DNA of 5,960 nucleotides from an uncultured Oscillospiraceae bacterium. GTDB lineage: Bacteria; Bacillota; Clostridia; Oscillospirales; Acutalibacteraceae. The stretch's first letter is position 1. The number at the start of each line of letters is the position of its first letter. The notes below the pieces were generated by a model that made no database searches, was not told the origin of the DNA, and saw nothing but the letters and a program-made list of their open reading frames with translations. The position numbers and the translations under genes are program-made. The DNA lies in assembly GCA_900555705.1 (NCBI GenBank), contig USLV01000094.1, positions 1 through 5,960 of the forward strand, written 5' to 3'. Positions 1-5,630 of the stretch are shown one piece after another.

Positions 1-48
1 CGAGATGTAGAGAGGTCTCGTGGGCTCGGAGATGTGTATAAGAGACAG
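1..48 (+). other. Illumina Nextera adapter with P7 tail and i7 index (sequencing artefact)
   Basis: Bases 15-48 match the Nextera transposase Read 2 adapter exactly, ending in the 19-base mosaic end (30-48). Bases 1-6 (CGAGAT) are the last bases of the P7 primer. Bases 7-14 (GTAGAGAG) sit where the i7 index belongs and are the reverse complement of Nextera index N707 (CTCTCTAC). The order P7-index-adapter-insert is that of a library molecule, so this is untrimmed adapter at a contig end. Nothing in it should be interpreted biologically; genomic sequence starts at 49. Confidence 0.98.
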
Positions 49-365
49 ACTATGCACACCTCTCGGTTACGGTGAGCAGAACCGAACAAAGACGGGTGCT
101 GGAGATCCTCGTCTCCTGTCGTGAACCCCTCGCATCCGCCGAATCCCTGCACACCTGACAAAAAGCCCCGAGCCGAACCGACAGCTCATCCGTCAGTGGT
201 TGCACCTCTCACAGCGGCCAGTTTGCCCTCTTTACTCCTGTGAAGAGCTGCATCCCGCTCCTTTAAACAGAACGTGGAATCCCCGCAGACACCGTGTCTT
301 TTCTATTCCATTTTTGACTCTCTTCGAACAACAGGTATATGGCTCCTTTGAGCGCTGAGAGTCGA
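49..365. other. Stretch without a convincing gene; possible gene remnants
   Basis: I see no recognisable gene, RNA or mobile element here. On the plus strand a frame is open from 51 to a TGA at 156-158; its segment RTEQRRVLEILVSCREPL looks faintly like the start of a winged-helix regulator. A second frame is open from 125 to a TGA at 356-358, about 77 codons with no ATG. Together they could be a frameshifted 3' gene end cut by the contig boundary, but codon use is unlike the neighbouring genes and no family is recognised. The minus-strand open frame 232-435 overlaps the terminator and the end of the DAHP synthase gene and is probably spurious. Confidence 0.4.
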
Positions 366-401
366 AAATCCCCGGAACAGCACCAGCTGTTCCGGGGATT
401 T
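366..401 (-). terminator. Bidirectional rho-independent terminator after DAHP synthase gene
   Basis: A perfect 16-bp stem (366-381 with 386-401) encloses the 4-base loop ACCA. On the minus strand the hairpin lies 14 bp past the aroF stop codon and is followed by a short T tract (ATTTTCG). On the plus strand it runs into TTCTTTTC, so it could also stop transcription arriving from the left. No other gene end lies within the gap. Confidence 0.88.
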
Positions 402-415
402 CTTTTCGCCGATAT

Positions 416-1426
416 TTACATCGTCTTTCCCTCAAAAGCGACCTGTCTTTTCAGCAGCTGCATCGTCTGATCGAACTGCGCGGGCGTCAGCGACTGGGCG
501 CCGTCACAGAGCGCCCGGGCCGGATCGTTGTGTACCTCGATCATCAGTCCGTCCGCACCGGCGCCAACCGCCGCCTTGGCCAGCGGCTCGACCATCCACG
601 GGATTCCAGCCGCATGGCTCGGATCGATCACCACCGGCAGATGCGAGAGATAGTGCAGCATCGGGATAGCGGAGATATCGAGCGTATTGCGCATGGCAGT
701 CTCGAAGGGACGGATGCCGCGCTCGCAGAGGATTACCTGCTCATTGCCGCCCGCCATAATATATTCCGCGCTCATCAACAGCTCCGACAGCGTACTGGAA
801 AGCCCGCGCTTGAGCAGAATCGGCTTATCGCAGTGGCCGAGCTCCTTGAGCAGATCGAAATTCTGCATATTCCGCGCTCCGACCTGGATCACATCCACAT
901 CCGCGAAGAGATCGAGGTGCATGAGGTTCATGATCTCGGTGACAATCGGCAGTCCGGTCTCCTTCTTCGCAAGCAGCAGAAGCTCCAGCCCCCGTCCATG
1001 CAACCCCTGAAACGCGTAGGGCGAGGTGCGCGGCTTGAAAGCGCCGCCGCGAAGCAGCGTCGCGCCGCTCGCCTTGACCGCCTGCGCCACCTCTACAATC
1101 TGCTCTTCGCTTTCGACCGAACAGGGACCGGCGATCACGCTGAAAAAGCCGCCGCCGATCTTCGCCTTGCCGACCTCGACCACCGTATCCTCGGGATGAA
1201 ACTTTCGATTGGCCGCTTTATAGGGCTCGGACACCCGCTTGACGTCCTCGACCAGCTCATTGGCGCGAATGCTGTCGATATCCACCTTCGAGGTGTCCCC
1301 CACCAGTCCAACGATGGTGGTGCGGTCGCCGTTACTCAGATGGCAAGTCAGTCCCAGCTCGCGGAAACCGGCCAGCAGGCCTTCGACCCTCTCCTGCTCG
1401 GTACCGGATTTTAAAATCACAATCAT
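416..1426 (-). CDS. aroF: 3-deoxy-7-phosphoheptulonate (DAHP) synthase, Thermotoga/Bacillus type
   Basis: This cytoplasmic enzyme condenses phosphoenolpyruvate with erythrose 4-phosphate to DAHP, the first step of the shikimate pathway. The 336-residue length matches the short class with an N-terminal ferredoxin-like (ACT-like) regulatory domain, here about residues 1-70, followed by a TIM barrel. Barrel motifs seen are GPCSVES (100-106), LRGGAFKPRTSPYAFQG (125-141), QVGARNMQNF (181-190), LLKRG (204-208), CERGIRPFET (234-243), DPSHAAG (268-274) and the EVHNDPARALCDG segment (297-309). Expected metal ligands C102, H271, E297 and D308 are all present. In the family the N-terminal domain gives feedback inhibition by aromatic amino acids, which is likely but not shown here. 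The ATG at 1426 is chosen because AAGGAG lies 8 bases upstream; the in-frame TTG at 1432 would leave only 2 bases. The gene appears monocistronic, with its own promoter and terminator. The symbol aroF follows common usage for this family; the gene is also called aroA or aroG in some genomes. Confidence 0.95.
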   Translation of the reverse strand: MIVILKSGTEQERVEGLLAGFRELGLTCHLSNGDRTTIVGLVGDTSKVDIDSIRANELVEDVKRVSEPYKAANRKFHPEDTVVEVGKAKIGGGFFSVIAGPCSVESEEQIVEVAQAVKASGATLLRGGAFKPRTSPYAFQGLHGRGLELLLLAKKETGLPIVTEIMNLMHLDLFADVDVIQVGARNMQNFDLLKELGHCDKPILLKRGLSSTLSELLMSAEYIMAGGNEQVILCERGIRPFETAMRNTLDISAIPMLHYLSHLPVVIDPSHAAGIPWMVEPLAKAAVGAGADGLMIEVHNDPARALCDGAQSLTPAQFDQTMQLLKRQVAFEGKTM

Positions 1427-1434
1427 GACCAAGA

Positions 1435-1440
1435 CTCCTT
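1435..1440 (-). promoter_or_regulatory. Ribosome binding site of aroF
   Basis: AAGGAG on the minus strand lies 8 bases before the ATG at 1426. This spacing decides for ATG over the in-frame TTG two codons upstream. Confidence 0.85.
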
Positions 1441-1462
1441 ACAAAAAGCTTTATTGCTTTAA

Positions 1463-1491
1463 AGCATAACAGCATCAAAGCGATTTGTCAA
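1463..1491 (-). promoter_or_regulatory. Sigma-70/SigA-type promoter of aroF
   Basis: On the minus strand a perfect TTGACA (-35, 1491-1486) is followed by a 17-base spacer and TATGCT (-10, 1468-1463). A TG one base upstream of the -10 makes it an extended -10. Transcription should start near 1456, leaving a leader of about 30 bases. That is too short for a T-box or attenuator, so control is probably at initiation or by enzyme feedback. Confidence 0.85.
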
Positions 1492-1511
1492 GAGGAAATT
1501 TCCTGAAAATA

Positions 1512-1545
1512 CAAATGCCCCTGCGGGAACCCGCAGGGGCATTTG
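1512..1545 (-). terminator. Rho-independent terminator after the hydrolase pair
   Basis: A perfect 16-bp stem (1512-1527 with 1530-1545) has two unpaired bases at the tip, effectively a GAAC loop. On the minus strand it is followed by TATTTTC and sits 12 bp after the stop of the downstream hydrolase gene. It separates that gene from the aroF promoter, so the two transcription units are distinct. The plus strand lacks a clear T tract. Confidence 0.88.
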
Positions 1546-1557
1546 ATATTGGGAAAT

Positions 1558-3315
1558 TTAAGCCCGCTCCACGACGATATCGTCGACATAGGCGGCGCAC
1601 TCGCCCGCCTCCTCCGACGAGACATACAGCGCAATGCCGGTGACGACGGTTCCCGGCACCACTTCCAGCACGTGCGAGACGGTCTGCCAGACATCGTGCC
1701 GCACCTTTTCCACCGCCGGGCAGTGCAGCAGGCTGCCGTCCGCCAGCCGAAGCGCCACCGTCACCACTCCGCCAAGCGTGGACTGCGGATTCAGCGCAAA
1801 GGTAACCTTCAGGGCGCCGGGCGCCTCGATCCGGGTCTCGGCCAGCTGGTAGCAAAGCGTGCCGCCCGCCTCCAGCTCACCGAAAAACCGATAGCTCCAC
1901 CGACCGGTGTTGGACATACCCTCGACAACGCCCGCCTCGGTCAGCGTCGCCGCCTCCGCACAGAGCAGCGTCGGGTTGTATTCGCATACATCCACATTCG
2001 CCGCCTCCGGCACACGCGGCGCCTTCATATGCTTCCGCACACCGACATACCGCCGCTCAAAACCATTGCGCCAGTAGATCGGGCCCTCGGAATAGGGGAT
2101 CGCAACCGTTTCAGTCAGAGCCACCTCGCCGCGCAGCAGCCGGGAGACCTCGCCCGCCAGCCGCAGATAGAAATCGGAGGAGAGCCACTGGCCGTCCGCA
2201 GAAAGCGTCTGGAAATACTGCTCGCCGGTCGGGATATCGCAGGAATCCGTCGCCGCTTTCATGTAGGCCGTGCCCTCGTCGTACTCGTCGAACATCGCGA
2301 AATAGCCGTTTCGGATGCCCGCCTTCGCATACATCTTCGCCTGCTTCCAGAGAAATTCGCCGGACAGACGCGGGATGCTGTTCGGGCGGCCGCTGTGCCA
2401 GTTGCTCCAGGCAAAGCCCGGATACATCACCGGCTGATACACCTTGCCGTACTGCTCGCAGTAGGCGCAGTCGGCCGCGATCTGCCGCTCGAGGAACGCC
2501 TCCACATTGGCCGGGCCGAAGCGGCCCACCATCCAGGGGGACAGCATATCCATCTGGCGATAGACCTCACCGAAGGCCGTCTCGTCCTCCCTCCAGTCAT
2601 CGTCGCAGATACCGCCGATGAGATAGTACCCGCGCTCCTTCAGCCAGCGCACCAGCGGCAGCATGATCTCCGCATCCGGATAGCGCTGCGGGTGCTTGCT
2701 GTTGAGTCCCCAGATACAGATAACCGGCTTGCCGTCGGCATGCGCATAAGCCGGGGAGGTGACGATACCGCCCGCCTCCAGCCGCCCGGTTACGTCCGCC
2801 TTCATCCGTTCGATGATTTCCTCCCGGAAATGCGGCGAACCGGACATATCGTACATCACATAAAACAGGCGGTCGTGCCGCTCCGCCGCGTCCCGGATCA
2901 TCGGCAGATGACTGCCGTCGTCGCGGATGACGCCATGCTCATCCTCGGCGAGCGCATCGGTATAAAACCGCTGCACCGCAGCGCCGGCGATGCCGTAGCG
3001 CTTCATCCAGCCGAACTGCACGTCGATGACACCCTGTGTCTTGGAATGGAATACCCGCGTCGGACGACCGTCCGGCATCGGGTCGAAGAACGTGTCGTGC
3101 ATGACCTCGTCCGGATACTCCGACAAATCGGGGAACAGCTCAAAGGTGATATGTCCCCGTCCCGGCGCCGTAGCATGGTTCCAGTGGTGCCAACCCCTGT
3201 CCATCGTCTCCCCGCATTTGAACCAGCACTGGTAGCCGGCCACACTCTTACCGATCAGATTGTTCTGTTCCGTCTGCGGCGCGATCGCCGGCAGCCTGTT
3301 TTCGCAATTGCTCAT
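1558..3315 (-). CDS. GH71/99-like glycoside hydrolase, downstream paralogue
   Basis: A 585-residue protein of the GH71/GH99-like group, related to endo-alpha-mannosidases and alpha-1,3-glucanases; the substrate of this bacterial branch is not evident from sequence. The fold should be a TIM barrel over about residues 20-400. Family landmarks are IGKSVAGYQCWF (21-32) with GWHHW (41-45), FPDLSEYP (61-68), FGWMKRYGI (101-109), QRFY (115-118), YQPVMYPGFAW (293-303) and AMFDEYDEGTA (340-350). In that last motif E344 and E347 have the i/i+3 spacing of the GH99 catalytic carboxylates. The barrel ends with SSDFYLRLAGEVSRLLRGE (379-397). Residues about 440-585 look like a beta-sandwich, perhaps carbohydrate-binding, ending AAYVDDIVVE. 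No signal peptide or membrane segment is visible, so the protein is probably cytoplasmic. The ATG at 3315 fits the paralogue's N-terminus and has AGGA four bases upstream, a rather close site; an in-frame ATG at 3381 would overlap the preceding gene. It lies 43 bp after its paralogue, probably in one operon. Confidence 0.88.
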   Translation of the reverse strand: MSNCENRLPAIAPQTEQNNLIGKSVAGYQCWFKCGETMDRGWHHWNHATAPGRGHITFELFPDLSEYPDEVMHDTFFDPMPDGRPTRVFHSKTQGVIDVQFGWMKRYGIAGAAVQRFYTDALAEDEHGVIRDDGSHLPMIRDAAERHDRLFYVMYDMSGSPHFREEIIERMKADVTGRLEAGGIVTSPAYAHADGKPVICIWGLNSKHPQRYPDAEIMLPLVRWLKERGYYLIGGICDDDWREDETAFGEVYRQMDMLSPWMVGRFGPANVEAFLERQIAADCAYCEQYGKVYQPVMYPGFAWSNWHSGRPNSIPRLSGEFLWKQAKMYAKAGIRNGYFAMFDEYDEGTAYMKAATDSCDIPTGEQYFQTLSADGQWLSSDFYLRLAGEVSRLLRGEVALTETVAIPYSEGPIYWRNGFERRYVGVRKHMKAPRVPEAANVDVCEYNPTLLCAEAATLTEAGVVEGMSNTGRWSYRFFGELEAGGTLCYQLAETRIEAPGALKVTFALNPQSTLGGVVTVALRLADGSLLHCPAVEKVRHDVWQTVSHVLEVVPGTVVTGIALYVSSEEAGECAAYVDDIVVERA

Positions 3316-3358
3316 GTCTTCCTGATAACCCCTTTTTCCTCTTGCTGTTTTGTCTGTA

Positions 3359-5155
3359 TTATTCCGCCGCCTCGATCGCAATGTCGTCGAAGAAGGCAGT
3401 GAAATGACCGGGCTGGCGTGTCGACAGCAGAACCGCCATGATCGACCGGCCGACCGTCTCCTCGCCGAGCGTCAGCCGGACGGTTTCCCATTCATCGACC
3501 GTGCCGTGCTCGGAAAGCACCTGCTCCGGCACAAGCTCACTCAGCTTTTTCCCGTCGTCGAAGAGCAGATCCACGCCCACAAACCGGCCGTTCTCATCGC
3601 CGGGCCGCCGGGCATAGCGCAGCGTCAGCTTCTCAGTCACGGCAATCTTCGTCTCTGCGAGCCGGAAATTCATCCAGCCGTCGCGCTGCACCAGGCCGCA
3701 GAACCCATAGCCAAAGCGACCACGATAGCAGAGCTCGCCCGGCTCACTCTCCACGACAGCAGCGGCAATCACCTCGGCACGGTGGCTGTCGAGCACCGCC
3801 GCATCCTCGCAGCAGAGGTCAACCGGTGTCAGCATCGGGAGCTTCGGCGAGTTCCGATTCGCACTGATCCCCGCCACCCGCTTTTCAAAGCCGGTTCGCC
3901 AGTAGACCGGGCCCTCGGAATAGGGGATTGTCACCCGCTCGGTCACCGGCGCCTCGCCGCGCAGCATCCGGCTGATGCGCCCGGCCAGCCGCAGATAGAA
4001 ATCAGAGGAGAGCCACTGGCCGTCCGCGGAAAGCGTCTGAAAATACTGCCCGCCGGTCGGAATGCTCTCGGAATCCTCCGCCGCTTTCATGATCGCCGTG
4101 CCCTCGTCGTATTCGTCAAACATCGCAAAATAACCGTTGCGGATACCCGCCTCGGCATAGAGTCGCGCCTGCTTCCAGAGAAACTCGCCCGCCTGCCGCG
4201 CAATGTGGTTGGCGGGACCGCCGTTCCAGATGCTCCAGGCAAAGCCCGGGAACATGACCGGCTGATATACCTTGCCGTGCTCCCGGCAGAAGGCCATGTC
4301 CTCCGGAATATGCACCGACTGCCAATCCTCCACGCTGGGAGGACCATAGCGTCCGACCGTCCAGGGCGAAATCATATCGACCAGTCGGTAAACCTCGGCA
4401 TACTCGCTCTCATCCCGGGTCCAGCCGTTGTCCGAGACGCCGCCGATCACAAAATAGCCCCGCTCCTTCAGCCACTTGACAAAGGGCACCATCACCGCCG
4501 CGCCGGGATAGCGCTTCGGCTCCTTGCCGTTGAGTCCCCAGATACAGAGCACCGGCTTGCCGTCCGCATGCGCATAGGCGGGCGAGGAGACAATACCTTC
4601 ACCCTCGAGGTTCTCCACCATATCCCAGCGCAGCCCCTCGAGCGCCTCCATGCCGAGACGCTCGCCTGCGCCGGACACATCATACATCATGTAAAAAATA
4701 CGGTCGTTGCGCTCCGCTGCGTCCCGGATCAGCTTCAGATGCTCCACATTACGCAGCAGCTCGCCGTCGGCGTTTCGGCCGGTCGCGTCACCATAGAACC
4801 GCTGAACCGCCACGCCGTCCACACCATACTGCCGCATCCAGCCGAAATGGATATCGATTGCCTCTTTGGTACGAGAACGGAACAGCCGGGTCGGCCGACC
4901 GTCCGGCATCGGATCAAAACGCGTGTCGGCCATCACCTCTTCCGGATATTCCGAGACGTCCGGGAACAGCTCGAAGGACATGTGTCCCGGCGCGGGCGCG
5001 CTGCCGCCGCTCCAGTGGTGCCAACCACCGTCCAGCGTCTCGCCGCATTTGAACCAGCTCTGATAGCCCGCGACGCTCTTGCCGATCAAATTGTTCTGCT
5101 CGGTCTGCGGTGCGGTTTTCGGCGCCGCCGCAGTGGCATAATTCGGATAATCCAT
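3359..5155 (-). CDS. GH71/99-like glycoside hydrolase, upstream paralogue
   Basis: A 598-residue paralogue of the next gene, collinear with it over nearly the whole length and in the same GH71/GH99-like group. The barrel spans about residues 24-404. Landmarks are IGKSVAGYQSWF (24-35), GWHHW (44-48), FPDVSEYP (64-71), FGWMRQYGVDGVAVQRF (104-120), YQPVMFPGFAW (297-307) and FAMFDEYDEGTA (343-354), with E348 and E351 as likely catalytic carboxylates. The C-terminal part (about 445-598) looks like a beta-sandwich ending AFFDDIAIE and is much less similar to its partner than the barrel is. No signal peptide is seen, which points to a cytoplasmic enzyme acting on imported or internal glycans. I chose the ATG at 5155: GGAGG lies 10 bases upstream and the N-terminus then aligns with the paralogue. 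The same frame is open to 5377 but runs through the promoter region and the divergent gene. It is the first gene of the pair. Exact activity is unknown; endo-acting alpha-mannosidase or alpha-glucanase chemistry is possible by family. Confidence 0.88.
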   Translation of the reverse strand: MDYPNYATAAAPKTAPQTEQNNLIGKSVAGYQSWFKCGETLDGGWHHWSGGSAPAPGHMSFELFPDVSEYPEEVMADTRFDPMPDGRPTRLFRSRTKEAIDIHFGWMRQYGVDGVAVQRFYGDATGRNADGELLRNVEHLKLIRDAAERNDRIFYMMYDVSGAGERLGMEALEGLRWDMVENLEGEGIVSSPAYAHADGKPVLCIWGLNGKEPKRYPGAAVMVPFVKWLKERGYFVIGGVSDNGWTRDESEYAEVYRLVDMISPWTVGRYGPPSVEDWQSVHIPEDMAFCREHGKVYQPVMFPGFAWSIWNGGPANHIARQAGEFLWKQARLYAEAGIRNGYFAMFDEYDEGTAIMKAAEDSESIPTGGQYFQTLSADGQWLSSDFYLRLAGRISRMLRGEAPVTERVTIPYSEGPVYWRTGFEKRVAGISANRNSPKLPMLTPVDLCCEDAAVLDSHRAEVIAAAVVESEPGELCYRGRFGYGFCGLVQRDGWMNFRLAETKIAVTEKLTLRYARRPGDENGRFVGVDLLFDDGKKLSELVPEQVLSEHGTVDEWETVRLTLGEETVGRSIMAVLLSTRQPGHFTAFFDDIAIEAAE

Positions 5156-5165
5156 TTTCCCATTT

Positions 5166-5170
5166 CCTCC
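5166..5170 (-). promoter_or_regulatory. Ribosome binding site of the first hydrolase gene
   Basis: GGAGG on the minus strand ends 10 bases before the ATG at 5155. An ATG closer to it, at 5164, is out of frame, and the in-frame ATG at 5173 (MGGNGKM) would lie upstream of the site. This fixes the start at 5155. Confidence 0.7.
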
Positions 5171-5193
5171 CATTGTTTTTAAAAATTTTCGAA

Positions 5194-5242
5194 TATTCTG
5201 CAAATCCGCGTGCATACTAACAGCGCAGATTTGTATTCTGCG
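5194..5242. repeat. Operator-like repeat cluster between divergent genes
   Basis: A 19-bp inverted repeat, CGCAGA-7 bases-TCTGCG (5224-5242), covers the proposed -10 of the hydrolase promoter. Nearby, TATTCTGC occurs twice in direct orientation (5194-5201 and 5234-5241, 40 bp apart). CAAATCCGCG (5201-5210) is the inverse of CGCAGATTTG (5224-5233) with one mismatch. Such clustering around a promoter suggests binding sites for a transcription regulator; which one cannot be told, and the longer inverted pair could instead fold in the mRNA leader. Confidence 0.45.
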
Positions 5243-5258
5243 ATAACTGTCACGGCAA
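5230..5258 (-). promoter_or_regulatory. Candidate promoter of the hydrolase operon
   Basis: On the minus strand TTGCCG (5258-5253), a 17-base spacer and TACAAA (5235-5230) each match the consensus in four of six positions. Start of transcription near 5223 would give a leader of about 68 bases. The boxes are weak, as expected for an activated or inducible promoter; other assignments in this AT-rich stretch are possible. Confidence 0.4.
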
Positions 5259-5282
5259 GCGGCCCCAACCGCCGTCGTGAAC

Positions 5283-5289
5283 AAAGGAG
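5283..5289 (+). promoter_or_regulatory. Ribosome binding site of the DUF378 gene
   Basis: AAAGGAG lies 8 bases upstream of the ATG at 5298. It favours that ATG over the in-frame GTG at 5277, which would place the site inside the coding region. Confidence 0.85.
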
Positions 5290-5297
5290 TGACGCAT

Positions 5298-5516
5298 ATG
5301 CTGGATCGAATCGCCCTGATTCTTTTGATCATCGGCGGTATCAACTGGGGCAGCATCGGTCTGTTCCAGTTCGACATCGTGGCATGGGCCTTCGGGGGCC
5401 AGGATGCCGCTGTCAGCCGTGTGATCTATACCATCGTCGCACTGTCTGCGGTTTGGTGCATCTCGCTGCTTTTCCGCGACCGCGAGGACATGGTCGAGCA
5501 TACCGACAACCGGTAA
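5298..5516 (+). CDS. DUF378 family small inner-membrane protein
   Basis: A 72-residue protein with two predicted membrane helices, about residues 5-27 and 40-62, joined by a short loop (FGGQDAAVSR). It ends in a charged tail (FRDREDMVEHTDNR). The first helix carries the family hallmark GGINWGSIGLF (13-23), which identifies DUF378; members are usually 65-80 residues, so this is full length. The family has no established function. The gene is divergent from the hydrolase pair (142 bp apart) and converges on acetate kinase, so its position suggests no partner. Apart from a weak GATAAC with an upstream TG near 5239-5247, I see no clear promoter for it. Confidence 0.9.
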   Translation: MLDRIALILLIIGGINWGSIGLFQFDIVAWAFGGQDAAVSRVIYTIVALSAVWCISLLFRDREDMVEHTDNR

Positions 5517-5530
5517 GCATTCCCTCCTGC

Positions 5531-5613
5531 AAAAAGGCTGTCGCAAAATTCCCCGGTCGCGGTGTCCGGCTTTCGCCGGTACGCGTACTATCGAATTTTG
5601 CGGCAGCCTCTTT
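5531..5613. terminator. Large nested hairpin, bidirectional terminator between convergent genes
   Basis: Arms 5535-5551 and 5593-5609 pair over 17 bp; the one non-Watson-Crick position is a U-G wobble in the plus-strand RNA (T5541 with G5603). Read from the minus strand that position becomes an A-C mismatch. The 41-base interior folds further: CGCG 5558-5561 pairs with 5582-5585, and CCGGC 5566-5570 with GCCGG 5575-5579 around a TTTC tip. On the minus strand the outer stem is followed by TTTTT (5535-5531), fitting the end of acetate kinase; on the plus strand CTCTTTCT follows, fitting the end of the DUF378 gene. The unusual size suggests a repeated element co-opted as terminator. Confidence 0.8.
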
Positions 5614-5630
5614 CTATATGCCTGAAAACT

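Noticed and set aside
316..363. GACTCTC/GAGAGTC 7-bp inverted arms, considered as a tRNA acceptor stem
   Set aside because: The span of 48 bases is too short for a tRNA and no anticodon or T-arm pattern fits; it may be a chance pairing beside the terminator.
232..435. Minus-strand open frame of 67 codons after aroF
   Set aside because: It spans the terminator, overlaps the aroF 3' end and has a Cys/Arg-rich composition with no recognised motif.
530..1414. Plus-strand open frame of 294 codons opposite aroF
   Set aside because: It is antisense to a well-identified enzyme, has low-complexity Arg/His-rich composition and no recognised motif.
1543..5182. Two long plus-strand open frames (1543-3402 and 3350-5182) opposite the hydrolases
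   Set aside because: They mirror the two paralogues codon for codon, have His/Arg/Pro-rich translations typical of the antisense of GC-rich genes, and lack ribosome binding sites. The minus-strand proteins carry recognisable family motifs.
5156..5377. N-terminal extension of the first hydrolase (74 extra residues up to 5377)
   Set aside because: It would cross the promoter region and the divergent DUF378 gene, and has no ribosome binding site; the ATG at 5155 has a GGAGG site and aligns with the paralogue.
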